Assembly: GCF_049800835.1 (NCBI RefSeq)
Contig: NZ_JBNAFU010000001.1
Location: forward strand, 558,001-622,000
Direction of reading: 5' to 3'
Source of the DNA: Dinoroseobacter sp049800835
GTDB lineage: Bacteria > Pseudomonadota > Alphaproteobacteria > Rhodobacterales > Rhodobacteraceae
DNA length: 64,000 nucleotides
Part shown: piece after piece, positions 53,214-63,700 of the stretch
Layout: the number at the start of each line of letters is the position of its first letter
Numbering within the stretch: position 1 is the stretch's first letter
The notes under the pieces: model-generated
The model's input: only the letters and a program-made list of their open reading frames with translations
Databases searched by the model: none
Told to the model about the DNA's origin: nothing
Translations under genes and position numbers: made by a program

Positions 53214-54257
53214 ATGACCGCCGCGTCCCAAACACCGCAAGACCCGCTCTCCGCCCTGCTGGCGGACAAGGGGTATCTTCTGACCGACGGGGCCACGGGG
53301 ACCACGCTGTTCAACATGGGGCTGTCGTCAGGCGACGCGCCGGAACTGTGGAACACGGATCACCCTGATCGGATCACGGCACTCTACCAGGGGGCGGTGG
53401 ATGCCGGCTCCGACCTGTTTCTCACGAACTCGTTTGGCGGCAACGCCTCGCGTCTGAAACTGCATGACGCCCAGGACCGCGTGGCGGAGTTGAACCGCGC
53501 CGCCGCCGAGATAGGGCGCGAAGTGGCTGACAGGGCCGACCGCACCGTGATCGTGGCCGGCTCCATGGGCCCGACCGGCGAGATCATGGCGCCGATGGGC
53601 CCGCTGACCCACGAAATCGCAGTGGAGATGTTCCACGAACAGGCCGAAGGCCTGAAGGCCGGCGGCGCGGACGTGCTGTGGGTCGAGACGATCTCAGCCC
53701 CCGAGGAATACGCCGCAGCCGCGGAGGCCGCAAAACTGGCCGACATGCCCTGGGCCGGCACCATGAGCTTCGACACCGCCGGGAGGACGATGATGGGCGT
53801 GACCTCTGCCGATATGGTCCGCAACGTCGAGAAACTCGCGCATGGTCCGGTGGCGTTCGGGGCCAATTGCGGTGTCGGTGCGTCCGACCTGCTCCGCACG
53901 GTCCTGGGCTTTACCGCCGCCGGGCCGGAGCGTCCGGTCATCGCCAAGGGCAACGCAGGCATCCCGAAATATGTCGATGGGCACATCCACTACGATGGAA
54001 CGCCCGAACTGATGGCGGAATACGCCCTGCTGGCGCGCGCGTCGGGGGCGTCGATCATCGGCGGGTGCTGCGGCACCACCGTCGAGCATCTACGTCACAT
54101 GCGGGCCGCTCTGGACAGCAACCCGCTCCGCGCACGCCCCTCGCTTGAGGAAATCGCGACCGCGCTCGGGGGTTTTTCCTCCACCGATGACGGAACCGGC
54201 GAGGGTTCCGGCCCGACACGCACCCGCGCGCGCCCGGCCCGCCGCCGCCGCGCGTAG
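53214..54257 (+). CDS. bmt: Betaine-homocysteine S-methyltransferase
   Basis: This 347-residue zinc enzyme moves a methyl group from a methylated donor (probably glycine betaine) to homocysteine, forming methionine. It has LLTDGATGTTLFNMG, LTNSFGGNASRL, VAGSMGPTGEIM, the first zinc Cys in AFGANCGVGAS and the Cys pair in IIGGCCGTTVEHLR. A basic C-terminal tail (THR/ARG-rich, ending ARRRRA) is an extension common in Rhodobacteraceae. The corrinoid protein gene follows 120 bases downstream, suggesting linked methyl-group handling. Confidence 0.87.
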   Translation: MTAASQTPQDPLSALLADKGYLLTDGATGTTLFNMGLSSGDAPELWNTDHPDRITALYQGAVDAGSDLFLTNSFGGNASRLKLHDAQDRVAELNRAAAEIGREVADRADRTVIVAGSMGPTGEIMAPMGPLTHEIAVEMFHEQAEGLKAGGADVLWVETISAPEEYAAAAEAAKLADMPWAGTMSFDTAGRTMMGVTSADMVRNVEKLAHGPVAFGANCGVGASDLLRTVLGFTAAGPERPVIAKGNAGIPKYVDGHIHYDGTPELMAEYALLARASGASIIGGCCGTTVEHLRHMRAALDSNPLRARPSLEEIATALGGFSSTDDGTGEGSGPTRTRARPARRRRA

Positions 54258-54377
54258 CCTGCAAACCCGTACAGAAGGTCGAAAAACCCGCTCACGATGT
54301 CGCAAACCACCGCGTTGACTCGTGTTTTTTCCGTTCACTCTGGCCTAGTGCCGACTGACCGAGCCGAAAGGTAAACC

Positions 54378-55082
54378 ATGGCTGACGAAGAAGACGATAT
54401 CATCCTGTCGGACCTGTCGGACGAAGATCTGACCCTGCAGATGCATGACGACCTTTATGACGGTCTGAAAGAAGAGATCGAGGAAGGCGTCAACATCCTG
54501 CTGGAACGCGGCTGGGCCCCTTACAAGGTCCTGACCGAAGCGCTTGTTGCGGGCATGACGATCGTCGGAAACGACTTCCGCGATGGCATCCTGTTCGTGC
54601 CCGAAGTTCTGCTGGCCGCCAATGCGATGAAGGGCGGGATGGCCATCCTGAAACCACTTCTGGCCGAAACCGGGGCGCCGCGTATGGGCAAGATGGTCAT
54701 CGGCACGGTGAAGGGCGACATTCACGACATCGGCAAGAACCTGGTGTCCATGATGATGGAGGGCGCCGGGTTCGAAGTGGTCGATCTGGGCATCAACAAC
54801 CCGGTCGAGAATTACATCGACGCCGCCAAACAGGAGGAAGCCGATATCATTGGCATGTCCGCCCTGCTGACGACGACCATGCCCTACATGAAAGTCGTGA
54901 TCGACACGATGAAGGAACAGGGCATTCGCGAAAACTACATCGTAATGGTCGGCGGCGCCCCCCTGAACGAGGAATTCGGGCGTGCCATCGGCGCGGATGC
55001 CTATTGCCGGGATGCGGCGGTCGCGGTGGAAACGGCCAAGGACCTGATCGCGCGCAAACATAATCAGATGGCGGCGCATTAG
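54378..55082 (+). CDS. Corrinoid (B12-binding) methyl-carrier protein
   Basis: This 234-residue protein matches corrinoid proteins of methyltransferase systems: a helical cap (EEIEEGVNILLERGWAPYKV) and a Rossmann B12 domain with the cobalt-ligand motif KGDIHDIGKNLVSMMM. The late VMVGGAPLNEEFGRAIGADA forms the second B12 contact. It could shuttle methyl groups between a donor-specific methyltransferase and a receiving enzyme. It sits between Bmt and a DUF1638 gene, a common set in Rhodobacteraceae. Confidence 0.92.
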   Translation: MADEEDDIILSDLSDEDLTLQMHDDLYDGLKEEIEEGVNILLERGWAPYKVLTEALVAGMTIVGNDFRDGILFVPEVLLAANAMKGGMAILKPLLAETGAPRMGKMVIGTVKGDIHDIGKNLVSMMMEGAGFEVVDLGINNPVENYIDAAKQEEADIIGMSALLTTTMPYMKVVIDTMKEQGIRENYIVMVGGAPLNEEFGRAIGADAYCRDAAVAVETAKDLIARKHNQMAAH

Positions 55083-55141
55083 GGACTTTTCCCGCCCCCG
55101 CCCCGTCCCCATATCCTGCAGGAGACATCTGGAGGTCACTC

Positions 55142-55324
55142 TTGCCACGTTCCCTGCTCTACACCCTGATCCTTGCGCCGCTCGCTGCGGCCGCGCTGAC
55201 GGTCGCGATCGCGGCGGGGCTGTCTGATCGCGTTGCGCCCGGCGCTGGCGGCGGCCTGATGGCCTTGTCGCTTTTTGCGATGATCGCGGCGGTGGCGATC
55301 TGGGTACTGCGCCGCGCGCGGTGA
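55142..55324 (+). CDS. Small two-helix membrane protein
   Basis: A predicted 60-residue protein from a TTG start with a strong GGAGG 6 bases upstream. It contains two hydrophobic segments (TLILAPLAAAALTVAIAAGL and GGLMALSLFAMIAAVAIWVL) and a basic end (RRAR). No family recognised. It lies between the corrinoid gene and the DUF1638 gene, on the same strand with short gaps, so likely part of the same transcript. Confidence 0.6.
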   Translation: MPRSLLYTLILAPLAAAALTVAIAAGLSDRVAPGAGGGLMALSLFAMIAAVAIWVLRRAR

Positions 55325-55330
55325 CGCCGG

Positions 55331-55963
55331 ATGGAGCTGGATGACGCGCGCCTGACGGAAACCGGCCTGACCAGCCCGGAAACCGGGCAGGTTCTGCTGA
55401 TTGCCTGCGGGGCACTGGCGCATGAGATCCTGGCGCTGATCCGCGCGAACGGCTGGGACCATCTGAGCCTGTCCTGTTTGCCCGCCAAGCTTCACCTGAC
55501 CCCTGACGCACTGCCAGATGCGGTGGAAGACGCCGTTCGCCTAGCCGAGGACCGGTTCGACACCATCTTTGTCGTTTATGCCGATTGCGGCACTGGCGGG
55601 CTGTTGCAGGCGCGCTGCGCCGCGCTCGGCGTGGAAATGATCGAAGGGCCCCATTGCTACAGTTTCTTCGAAGGCAATGCGGCCTTCGCCGCCCGCGCAG
55701 ATAGCGAGATGACCGCGTTCTACCTGACCGATTTTCTGGTGCGGCAGTTTGATGCCTTTGTCTGGCGTCCCCTTGGACTGGGCCGGCACCCGGAACTGCG
55801 CGACATGTATTTCGGGCATTACGACAGGCTGATTTACCAAGCGCAAACCGAAGCGCCGGAGCTCACGGCCAAGGCGCGGGACTGCGCGCGGCGCCTCGGG
55901 CTGCGCTTCGAACGGCGCAAGACCGGCTACGGAGACCTTGAGACTGCACTCGCGCAGCTCTGA
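55331..55963 (+). CDS. DUF1638 protein
   Basis: This 210-residue cytoplasmic protein shows DUF1638 features: LLIACGALAHEILALIRANG at the start, LHLTPDALPDAVEDAV, the DTIFVVYADCGTGGLLQARC core and EGPHCYSFFEGN. The conserved Cys residues (ACGAL, YADCGTG, GPHCYS) suggest metal or corrinoid handling. DUF1638 genes commonly neighbour corrinoid methyltransferase genes, as here. ATG at 55331. Confidence 0.88.
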   Translation: MELDDARLTETGLTSPETGQVLLIACGALAHEILALIRANGWDHLSLSCLPAKLHLTPDALPDAVEDAVRLAEDRFDTIFVVYADCGTGGLLQARCAALGVEMIEGPHCYSFFEGNAAFAARADSEMTAFYLTDFLVRQFDAFVWRPLGLGRHPELRDMYFGHYDRLIYQAQTEAPELTAKARDCARRLGLRFERRKTGYGDLETALAQL

Positions 55964-55997
55964 TCGCGCCAAAACCCGACCTGATACGGAAAAACCG

Positions 55998-56471
55998 ATG
56001 TCTCAATCACCGCACGTTTCCCGCGAAGAGCTGTTGTCACTCAGCGGGCTGGAGTTCATGCAAGGAATGCAGGAAGGCACACTCCCTCCGCCACCCATTG
56101 CGGTGGAGATGGGGTACCACCTAACGGCGGTCGCCCCGGGCGCGGTGACATTCAGCGGGGCTCCGACAAGCGCCTACACGAACCCGATGGGCGGCGTGCA
56201 TGGCGGTTGGTACGGCACATTGCTCGACAGCGCGATGGGCTGTGCAGTAATGACGGTTGTCCCGAGAGGGCGAATCTACACGACACTCGAATACAAGATC
56301 AACATCACCCGCGCGCTGCGACCGGGCGTCGAAATCAACGCCACAGCCAGCGTTGATCACGCGGGTCGGTCCACCGCGATTGCCCGAGGTGAAATCCGCG
56401 GCGTCGCGGACGGCAAGCTCTACGCCACCGGCTCGACCACCTGCATCATCATGGATGCATCCGCCCCCTAG
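55998..56471 (+). CDS. PaaI-type hotdog thioesterase
   Basis: This 157-residue hotdog-fold protein has the PaaI-type motif NPMGGVHGGWYGTLLDSAMG with the catalytic Gly/His region, then YTTLEYKINITRALRPGVEI. It should hydrolyse an acyl-CoA or related thioester; the substrate is unknown. The start ATG at 55998 is downstream of other in-frame codons and gives the family N-terminus. Its stop overlaps the convergent gene by 4 bases. Confidence 0.9.
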   Translation: MSQSPHVSREELLSLSGLEFMQGMQEGTLPPPPIAVEMGYHLTAVAPGAVTFSGAPTSAYTNPMGGVHGGWYGTLLDSAMGCAVMTVVPRGRIYTTLEYKINITRALRPGVEINATASVDHAGRSTAIARGEIRGVADGKLYATGSTTCIIMDASAP

Positions 56472-57007
56472 GCGCCTTGCGGCGCATCGGCCACGTCGGC
56501 CCAGGGCACCGTAACGCGCGTGTGCTTGCGTGGCACCAGGGCACTCCTATCAACCAGCCGCCCCGACACCTCAAACGTTTCTGAGATGCGCACGATCAGC
56601 AGCTTGTTGAAGTGTCGGTCAAGCCGGACGGTGCAGGACTGCCGCGTGTTGTGCGGAACGAGGGTCTTGATCTCGACAAAATCCTTGCCGAGGCGCCCGT
56701 CCGACCCCATCGCGTAGCGTTTGTGCAACCGGATCCCGTAAGCCACGGCACCGTAGAGCTCGCCAATATCACCATAGAGGTTCAGATGCTGTCCCGTGGC
56801 CTCGAAATAGTCCCGGGCGAGCGAAAGCATGTCCAGAAAGAACGGCACGAGCGCGATGTCCGCCTTGGGAAACCGCTGCCTCAGATCAGCGTCCCTCTCC
56901 AGTTCGGCAAGTCTGCTGAAACTGTGGTCTTCCGCGTCGCCGAATTCCTCCCAGGAGATCCACTCATCATCGATCCAGATCGCATTGTGCGGGCCGAGGT
57001 CATCCAA
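56468..57007 (-). CDS. Conserved hypothetical protein
   Basis: A 179-residue soluble protein beginning (from TTG) MDDLGPHNAIWIDDEWISWE. The start is well supported by AAGGAGA 7 bases upstream. A mixed alpha/beta sequence follows, with FFLDMLSLARDYFEATGQHL and LVPHNTRQSCTVRLDRHFNK. I recognise no domain. It lies 64 bases downstream of a DUF2235 gene on the same strand, so the two may act together. Confidence 0.7.
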   Translation of the reverse strand: MDDLGPHNAIWIDDEWISWEEFGDAEDHSFSRLAELERDADLRQRFPKADIALVPFFLDMLSLARDYFEATGQHLNLYGDIGELYGAVAYGIRLHKRYAMGSDGRLGKDFVEIKTLVPHNTRQSCTVRLDRHFNKLLIVRISETFEVSGRLVDRSALVPRKHTRVTVPWADVADAPQGA

Positions 57008-57071
57008 CAGACATCTCCTTTGCGCCCTGTCTGGCAGACGAGTTGGGGCAAATTGCGGCAGCGCAGCCCGA

Positions 57072-58121
57072 TTACTGGGAAACGCGCCCCCGCGCGCGCA
57101 GGACCGAGGTCAAGACGCTTCGCCGCCCTTCTTCGCGCGCGGGCCCGCGGGCCGGATCCGTGTCCGGAACGCTGGGGTGAATGTGCTCGGACCGGTCCGA
57201 GCACACCACCCGCCTGCTTCGGTTCAGAAACAGCTTGCCCCAGCCCCGGTTCACCCCCACCGAGGGTGCCGTGACATCGCGGGGGTAGTCCGCGCGCCAG
57301 CCGCGCGGCAGATCGAGCCCACATGCCTCCGCCCGCTCCATCATCCAGACAAACGGAATGTTCGACAGCGGGCGCGCCGCATGGCAGCCGGTCAGTTGGC
57401 CGCCGATGTCGCCGTGACTTCCGCGGAACCAGACCTGCTCGGCATGACCCTCCCAGCCGGGCGGGCAGCGCCACAGAACCGGTTCGAACGCGCGACGCGT
57501 CTCGTGCAGGGCAAGCGCATGAAACCCGTGCCTGACAGCGTGCCCCAGCTGATCCGAATGAAACTCCGTCGCCATGGGAGCGATGCGCCAAAGGCCAGGC
57601 GCGCGGAGCCCCAAAGCCTTTACGGTATCCCACACGCCGACCATCTGAATGTCGACATCCCGCTGGCAATACTTCGCGGCAAACCGGTCCCCGTAGCGGC
57701 TGGACCGGTGCGCCTGATAGTAGCTGTAGACATATGAGATGAACCGGTCGGAGGCGATGTCGGGGCGCAGCAGCCCATACCGGTCGATCACCCCCGCCAG
57801 CGAGCGCACCGCGTACGCCCCGCGTGAATACCCCAACAGGAAAATCCGGTCGCCCGGGCGCCACCGGTGACACAGGAACTGATAGGCCCGCCGGATCTGC
57901 CGGTTGATCCCGATCCCGGCCATTACCTCCACCGTCTTGGCCCAGGACGGCCACTGGATACCCGGCTCGTAGAAGATCGTGGTGGTCCGACCCCGGCGCG
58001 CACGGATCAGCTTGTAGGCGAGACCGGCATTGGTTTCCTCCCCCGGCATGAGCGAGCTCAACGTCCCGTCAAGGATGACGATGTGATCTGTGCCGTGCTG
58101 CGTGTGGCGGTCGAATGCCAT
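57072..58121 (-). CDS. DUF2235 alpha/beta-hydrolase (Tle1-like)
   Basis: This 349-residue protein has DUF2235 features: HIVILDGTLSSLMPGEETNA at the start, the nucleophile Ser in FLLGYSRGAYAVRSLAG, an Asp in VGVWDTVKALG and a His in RGSHGDIGG. The family includes phospholipase effectors of type VI secretion (Tle1) as well as unassigned proteins. No T6SS genes are near. An unidentified 179-residue protein follows directly and might be an inhibitor or accessory factor. Confidence 0.85.
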   Translation of the reverse strand: MAFDRHTQHGTDHIVILDGTLSSLMPGEETNAGLAYKLIRARRGRTTTIFYEPGIQWPSWAKTVEVMAGIGINRQIRRAYQFLCHRWRPGDRIFLLGYSRGAYAVRSLAGVIDRYGLLRPDIASDRFISYVYSYYQAHRSSRYGDRFAAKYCQRDVDIQMVGVWDTVKALGLRAPGLWRIAPMATEFHSDQLGHAVRHGFHALALHETRRAFEPVLWRCPPGWEGHAEQVWFRGSHGDIGGQLTGCHAARPLSNIPFVWMMERAEACGLDLPRGWRADYPRDVTAPSVGVNRGWGKLFLNRSRRVVCSDRSEHIHPSVPDTDPARGPAREEGRRSVLTSVLRARGRVSQ

Positions 58122-58326
58122 GGGGCTCCTCCAGAGGCCACGAGTGTGGACCGGGGCACGCGGCCTCTCCTAACACTATGGGGTCAGACGTGAATTTTCC
58201 GTCATCAATCCGTCACACGCGGCAACAAAGCCCCGTGAACCACTGTCATTGATCGCGACCGCGCCCATTCAAGCCTGCACGTCTCCGCGCCGCTGGCAGC
58301 GCGCGGCAGCGCGGTTTGGCCACCTC

Positions 58327-60612
58327 TCAGGCCGCGGTGCGCAGCATCTGCCAGACCCTGTGCGGCGTAAACGGCATGTCCACCTGCCGCACGCCCAGAT
58401 CCCAGACCGCGTCCTGCACCGCGTTCGCAACAGCCGCCAACGCCCCGACGGTGCCCGCCTCGCCACAGCCTTTCATGCCGAAGATGTTGTTCTTGGACGG
58501 CACCGGCTCCGTGAAAAAGGCAATCATCGGAACGCCGTCCGCACGCGGCATCGCATAGTCCATGAAGGAGGCCGACAGAAGCTGCCCGGTTTCGTCGTAG
58601 ACCACATGCTCCGTCACCGCCTGGCCGATCCCCTGCGCGACGCCCCCATGGACCTGCCCTTCGGCCAGACGCGGGTTCATCAAAGTGCCGAAATCATCGA
58701 CCACCGTGTACCGGTCCAGCGTGAGCGTCCCGGTCTCGGGGTCGATTTCCAACTCCGCAACATGGGCACCATTGGGAAAGGACCGCCCCGGCAACGTTGC
58801 GCGGGCCTGCTGGTGCAGCAAGTCGGTCTGACCGGACGCGCGCGCAAGATCGGCAGCCTCCACCATTGTCAGGAACCTGTTGACCCCGGGCGCACGAAAG
58901 GCGCCGTCCTCGAACTTCACGGCGTCCGCATCCACGCCCAACTCACCGGCGACCAGCGGCGCAAAGGCCGCGATTGTCTCGTCCACAACCGCGCGCAATG
59001 CCGTGCCCTGCACGGTGACGGAACGCGATCCCCCGGTCCCGCCGCCCTGCGCGATCAGCGCGCTGTCACCCTGCACGATGACCACGCGGTCCGGATCGAT
59101 CCCGGCCAATTCCCACAGGATCTGACGATAGACGGTTTCATGCCCCTGCCCATTCGACTGGGTTCCGACGCGCAGTTCGACCATCCCGTCATCCCGAAAC
59201 AGCAATTGCGCGCCTTCACTCGGATCACCGAGGATCGCTTCGATATAATAACAAAGCCCCAGGCCGCGCAGCTTGCCGCGGGCCGCACTCTGCGCGCGTC
59301 GACCCGCGAACCCGGCCAGATCGGCTTCGACCTCCGCCCGGTCGAGCAGCCGCCCGAATTCACCGACGTCGTAAGTTTCGCCAGAGGGCGCGGTATAGGG
59401 CATGGCGTCGGGCGCGATGAAGTTCTTGCGCCGTAACGCCCACGGGTCGAGCCCAAGCGCGCGGGCCGCGTGGTCCATCGCCCGTTCCAGCGTATAGATC
59501 GCCTCGGGCCGCCCCGCGCCGCGATAGGCATCGACCTGCGTGGTGTTGGTATAGATGCCGCGCACACGCATATACGCCGTGCCGACGTCATAAACCCCCG
59601 TCATGACCTTGAGCGCAAGGTTGGTCTGGATCGCCTGCGCGAACTGCGAGTTGTACGCACCGAGGTTGTTCAGAACATCGGCGTGGAACGCGACGAGCTT
59701 GTGGTCGCCATCGAACCCCAACGTCACGTCGCTCACCAGATCACGGCCCGCATTGTCAGACAGCATCGCCTCCGTGCGCTCGGAAATCCACAAGCACGGA
59801 CGGTTCAGCAGGCGCGCGGCGGCGGCGGTGACGAAATACTCCGGATAGCCCATCGATTTCATCCCGAACCCGCCGCCCACATCCGGCGTGGTCACGCGCA
59901 CGGCGTCCTCGGCAAGTCCCAAATGGTGGCACAGTTGTCCCTTGATCGGCCAGACACCCTGCGCGCTGAGGCTGAGATGCAGCACCTCGTCCTCCATCTG
60001 CGCCCAGCACCCGCGCGGCTCCAGCGAATTGGCTATGATCCGGTTGTCCTCGACCCTGAGCGTCACGACATGGTCCGCCGATGCCAGCGCCGCCTCCGCC
60101 GCGCGCGGATCGCCGTGCGCCCAGTCATAGGCGACATTGTCCACCACGCCCGCATGCAGGTCTGCGCCCCCCGGCGCGCAATCGAGTTTGGCGTCGAGGT
60201 CGTCGATCTCCAGCACGATCGCCTCCGCCGCGTCCTGGGCCTGTGCGCGGGTGGTCGCAAACACCATCGCGACGGGTTCGCCCACGAACCGTACGCGCCC
60301 ATCAGCCAGCAAGGGGCGCACCGGCCCCGCTCCCTTGGAACCGTCATGGTTTTGCACGCGCGTGCCAACCATTGGCAACTTGACACCGGCCTCAGACAAC
60401 CGGTCTGCCGTCAGGATCAACGCCACACCCGGCATCGCCTCCGCAGCCGCGAGATCGAGGGTGGTCAGAGCCCCGTGCGCGACAGGGCTGCGCAGGACCA
60501 CACCCCACAGTGCTTCCGACGGGGCGGTATCGGCTATGTATGCACCCTGCCCGGTCAAAAGGCGCTTGTCCTCAACCCGTGCGACAGACTGGCTGATCCC
60601 GAATTTTTCCAT
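58327..60612 (-). CDS. Molybdenum hydroxylase large subunit, CoxL form II type
   Basis: This 761-residue protein is a xanthine-dehydrogenase-family molybdopterin-binding subunit. It begins SVARVEDKRLLTGQGAYIAD, has the form II active-site loop AYRGAGRPEAIY (not the AYxCSFR of true form I CO dehydrogenase), and the C-terminal MKGCGEAGTVGALAAVANAV with the catalytic Glu. I used the ATG at 60612 (MEKFGISQSV). The medium (FAD) and small (2Fe-2S) subunits are not next to it, so its partners or its real substrate are unclear. Confidence 0.9.
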   Translation of the reverse strand: MEKFGISQSVARVEDKRLLTGQGAYIADTAPSEALWGVVLRSPVAHGALTTLDLAAAEAMPGVALILTADRLSEAGVKLPMVGTRVQNHDGSKGAGPVRPLLADGRVRFVGEPVAMVFATTRAQAQDAAEAIVLEIDDLDAKLDCAPGGADLHAGVVDNVAYDWAHGDPRAAEAALASADHVVTLRVEDNRIIANSLEPRGCWAQMEDEVLHLSLSAQGVWPIKGQLCHHLGLAEDAVRVTTPDVGGGFGMKSMGYPEYFVTAAAARLLNRPCLWISERTEAMLSDNAGRDLVSDVTLGFDGDHKLVAFHADVLNNLGAYNSQFAQAIQTNLALKVMTGVYDVGTAYMRVRGIYTNTTQVDAYRGAGRPEAIYTLERAMDHAARALGLDPWALRRKNFIAPDAMPYTAPSGETYDVGEFGRLLDRAEVEADLAGFAGRRAQSAARGKLRGLGLCYYIEAILGDPSEGAQLLFRDDGMVELRVGTQSNGQGHETVYRQILWELAGIDPDRVVIVQGDSALIAQGGGTGGSRSVTVQGTALRAVVDETIAAFAPLVAGELGVDADAVKFEDGAFRAPGVNRFLTMVEAADLARASGQTDLLHQQARATLPGRSFPNGAHVAELEIDPETGTLTLDRYTVVDDFGTLMNPRLAEGQVHGGVAQGIGQAVTEHVVYDETGQLLSASFMDYAMPRADGVPMIAFFTEPVPSKNNIFGMKGCGEAGTVGALAAVANAVQDAVWDLGVRQVDMPFTPHRVWQMLRTAA

Positions 60613-60737
60613 GGTACTGCTCCAGAGCTTCTTGGCTCGGACAGTAGGCCCGGGCGCGGCCCTGTCCAGTCGTCTCTCCCCTTCCCCTCCGGCCCGGCTT
60701 TGGGTATCCCGCACCCAAACCAAGGGGACACCGACAG

Positions 60738-63700
60738 ATGCCGATGGAAAAGACCTTCGATGCCACCAGCGCCGAGCCGCGGATCACCAAAGCCTGGGAA
60801 GACGCAAACGCCTTTGCCGCAGGGGCGAACGCGTCGCGCGAAGAAACTTTCTGTGTAATGATCCCGCCCCCAAACGTGACCGGCAGCCTTCATATGGGGC
60901 ACGCCTTCAACAACACCTTGCAGGACATTCTGGTGCGCTGGCACCGGATGCGCGGCTTCGACACGCTGTGGCAGCCCGGCACCGATCACGCGGGCATCGC
61001 GACCCAGATGGTCACAGAGCGGGAAATGGCCGCCAATGGCGAGCCGACCCGCGCCGAGATGGGACGCGCCAGGTTCCTGACCCGCGTGTGGGAGCAGAAG
61101 GTCAAATCCCGCGGCACGATCATTGGCCAGCTCAAGCGGCTTGGTGCGTCCTGCGACTGGTCCCGCGAGGCGTTCACCATGGGCGGCGCAGACGGCGACC
61201 CGGACGCGGGCAATGGCGCGCCGAACTTCCACGATGCGGTCATCAAGGTCTTTGTCGACCTGTACGACAAGGGGCTCATCTATCGCGGCAAGCGGCTGGT
61301 GAACTGGGACCCGAAATTCGAGACCGCAATCTCCGACCTGGAGGTCGAGAATATCGAGGTGACCGGCCACATGTGGCACTTCAAGTACCCGCTCGCTGGG
61401 GGGCAGACCTACACCTATATCGAGAAGGACGAGGACGGGAACGTCGTGCTGGAGGAAGAGCGCGACTACATCTCGATCGCAACGACACGGCCCGAGACGA
61501 TGCTGGGGGACGGTGCCGTTGCCGTGCACCCGTCGGACACACGCTATGCGCCGATTGTCGGCAAGCTCTGCGAGATTCCGGTCGGGCCCAAGGAACACCG
61601 CCGCCTGATCCCGATCATCACCGACGACTACCCCGATCCCGACTTCGGCTCGGGTGCCGTGAAGATCACTGGCGCGCATGACTTCAACGACTATGGCGTG
61701 GCCCAACGCGGGGGCATCCCGATGTACCGGCTGATGAACACGCGCGCGCAGATGCGCGACGACGGTGCGCCTTATGCCGAGGCCGCAGCGGTCGCGATGG
61801 AGGTCGCTGAAGGCAAGCGGACGCTCACCGTGGCTGAAGCTGACGCGATCAATCTGGTCCCAGATGATCTGCGCGGCCTCGACCGGTTCGAGGCGCGCGA
61901 GGCCTTGGTGGACCAGATCACGTCCGAAGGTTTGGCGGTGATGATCCCGAACCCCGATCTTGATGAGATCGAAGCGCAGAGCGGCGACCAGCACGATGCG
62001 CCCAGCCACATCCCGATGGTAGAAAACAAGCCGATCATGCAGCCCTTTGGCGACCGCTCAAAGGTCGTGATCGAGCCGATGCTGACCGACCAGTGGTTTG
62101 TCGATGCCGAGAAAATCGTCGGCCCGGCGCTGGACAAGGTGCGCGATGGCTCTGTCAAGATCCTGCCTGAGAGCGGCGAGAAGGTCTATTACCACTGGCT
62201 GGAAAATATCGAGCCGTGGACGATCTCGCGCCAGTTGTGGTGGGGGCACCAGATCCCGGTCTGGTATGGGTTTGACCTGAGTGGCGAAGGATTTGTCGAC
62301 GACGAGGGCGATGGCGCGCTCGACGAGGTGGAGATCATGCGCCTCTTGTCCGAACAATCGCTTTTGAACGGCGATGAGCGTCACCATTGCGCGCCGGATA
62401 TCGATGCGGTGCGCGCGCAGTTCGACGATGTTCTGGCCACGTTGCCGACACCGCTGAACCATGCCCGCGTGGTCGAGGTCGACGATCGCAATGCAGCACT
62501 GCATGCGATTGCCGAGGCGTTGGCGAAATATACGCTCAGCCAGGATCCGACCGACCTGATCTATCCGATCTGGCGAGACCCGGACGTGCTGGACACGTGG
62601 TTCTCCTCCGGTCTCTGGCCCATCGGCACGCTCGGCTGGCCCGAGGACACGCCGGAACTGGCCAAGTACTTCCCGACCTCCACCTTGATCACCGGGCAGG
62701 ACATCCTGTTCTTCTGGGTGGCGCGGATGATGATGATGCAGCTGGCCGTGACAGGTCAGGTGCCGTTCCACGAAGTGTATTTGCACGGCCTTGTCCGCGA
62801 CGCCAAGGGCAAGAAGATGTCCAAATCCGTCGGCAACGTCGTCGACCCGCTGGAGGTGATCGACGAGTTCGGCGCCGACGCGCTGCGGTTCTCGTCCGCC
62901 GCGATGGCCGCCCTCGGCGGTGTGCTGAAACTCGATATGGAGCGGATCAAGGGATACCGGAACTTCACGACGAAGCTCTGGAACGCCACGCGTTTTGCCG
63001 AGATGAACGGTGTGTTCGATGCCACCGCCCCGCGCACAGCCGCGGCGCGGTCGAAGGCGGACGCAACGCAGACCGTCAACCGCTGGATCGTGGGCGAGAC
63101 GGCCAAGGTTCGCGAGGTCGTCGATGATGCCCTGGCGCATTACCGCTTCAACGATGCAGCCAACGCGCTCTACGCGTTCGTCTGGGGCAAGGTTTGCGAC
63201 TGGTACCTGGAACTGTCCAAACCGCTCTTCTCGTCCAAAGATGCCGCTGTTGTTTCTGAAACGCGCGAGACGATGGCCTGGGTTCTGGACCAGTGCTTTG
63301 TCTTGCTGCATCCGATCACGCCTTTCATTACCGAGGAACTCTGGGCCCTGACTGCCAAACGCGAAAAGATGTGCGTGCATGCCGACTGGCCGACCTATAC
63401 CAGCGCCGATCTGGTGGACCCGGCAGCGGATCGCGAGATGAACTGGGTGATTGACCTGATCGAGCAGGTCCGGTCCGTGCGCGCGCAGATGCGCGTGCCG
63501 GCGGGGCTCTACGTGCCGGTTGTTCAGCTTGAGCTTGACGACGCGGGCAAGGCGGCCTTCGCCAATAGCGAGACGCTGATCAAAAGGCTTGCGCGGATCG
63601 AAGGGGTCACGGAGATGTCCGAACCGCCCAAGGGGGCGCTGACCATCGCGGTGGATGGCGGCACATTCGCGCTGCCGCTTGCGGACATCATCGATGTGGC

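Noticed and set aside
57072..58121. DUF2235 protein as a type VI secretion effector
   Set aside because: No VgrG, PAAR, Hcp or other T6SS gene is near, so only a hydrolase of unknown location is claimed.
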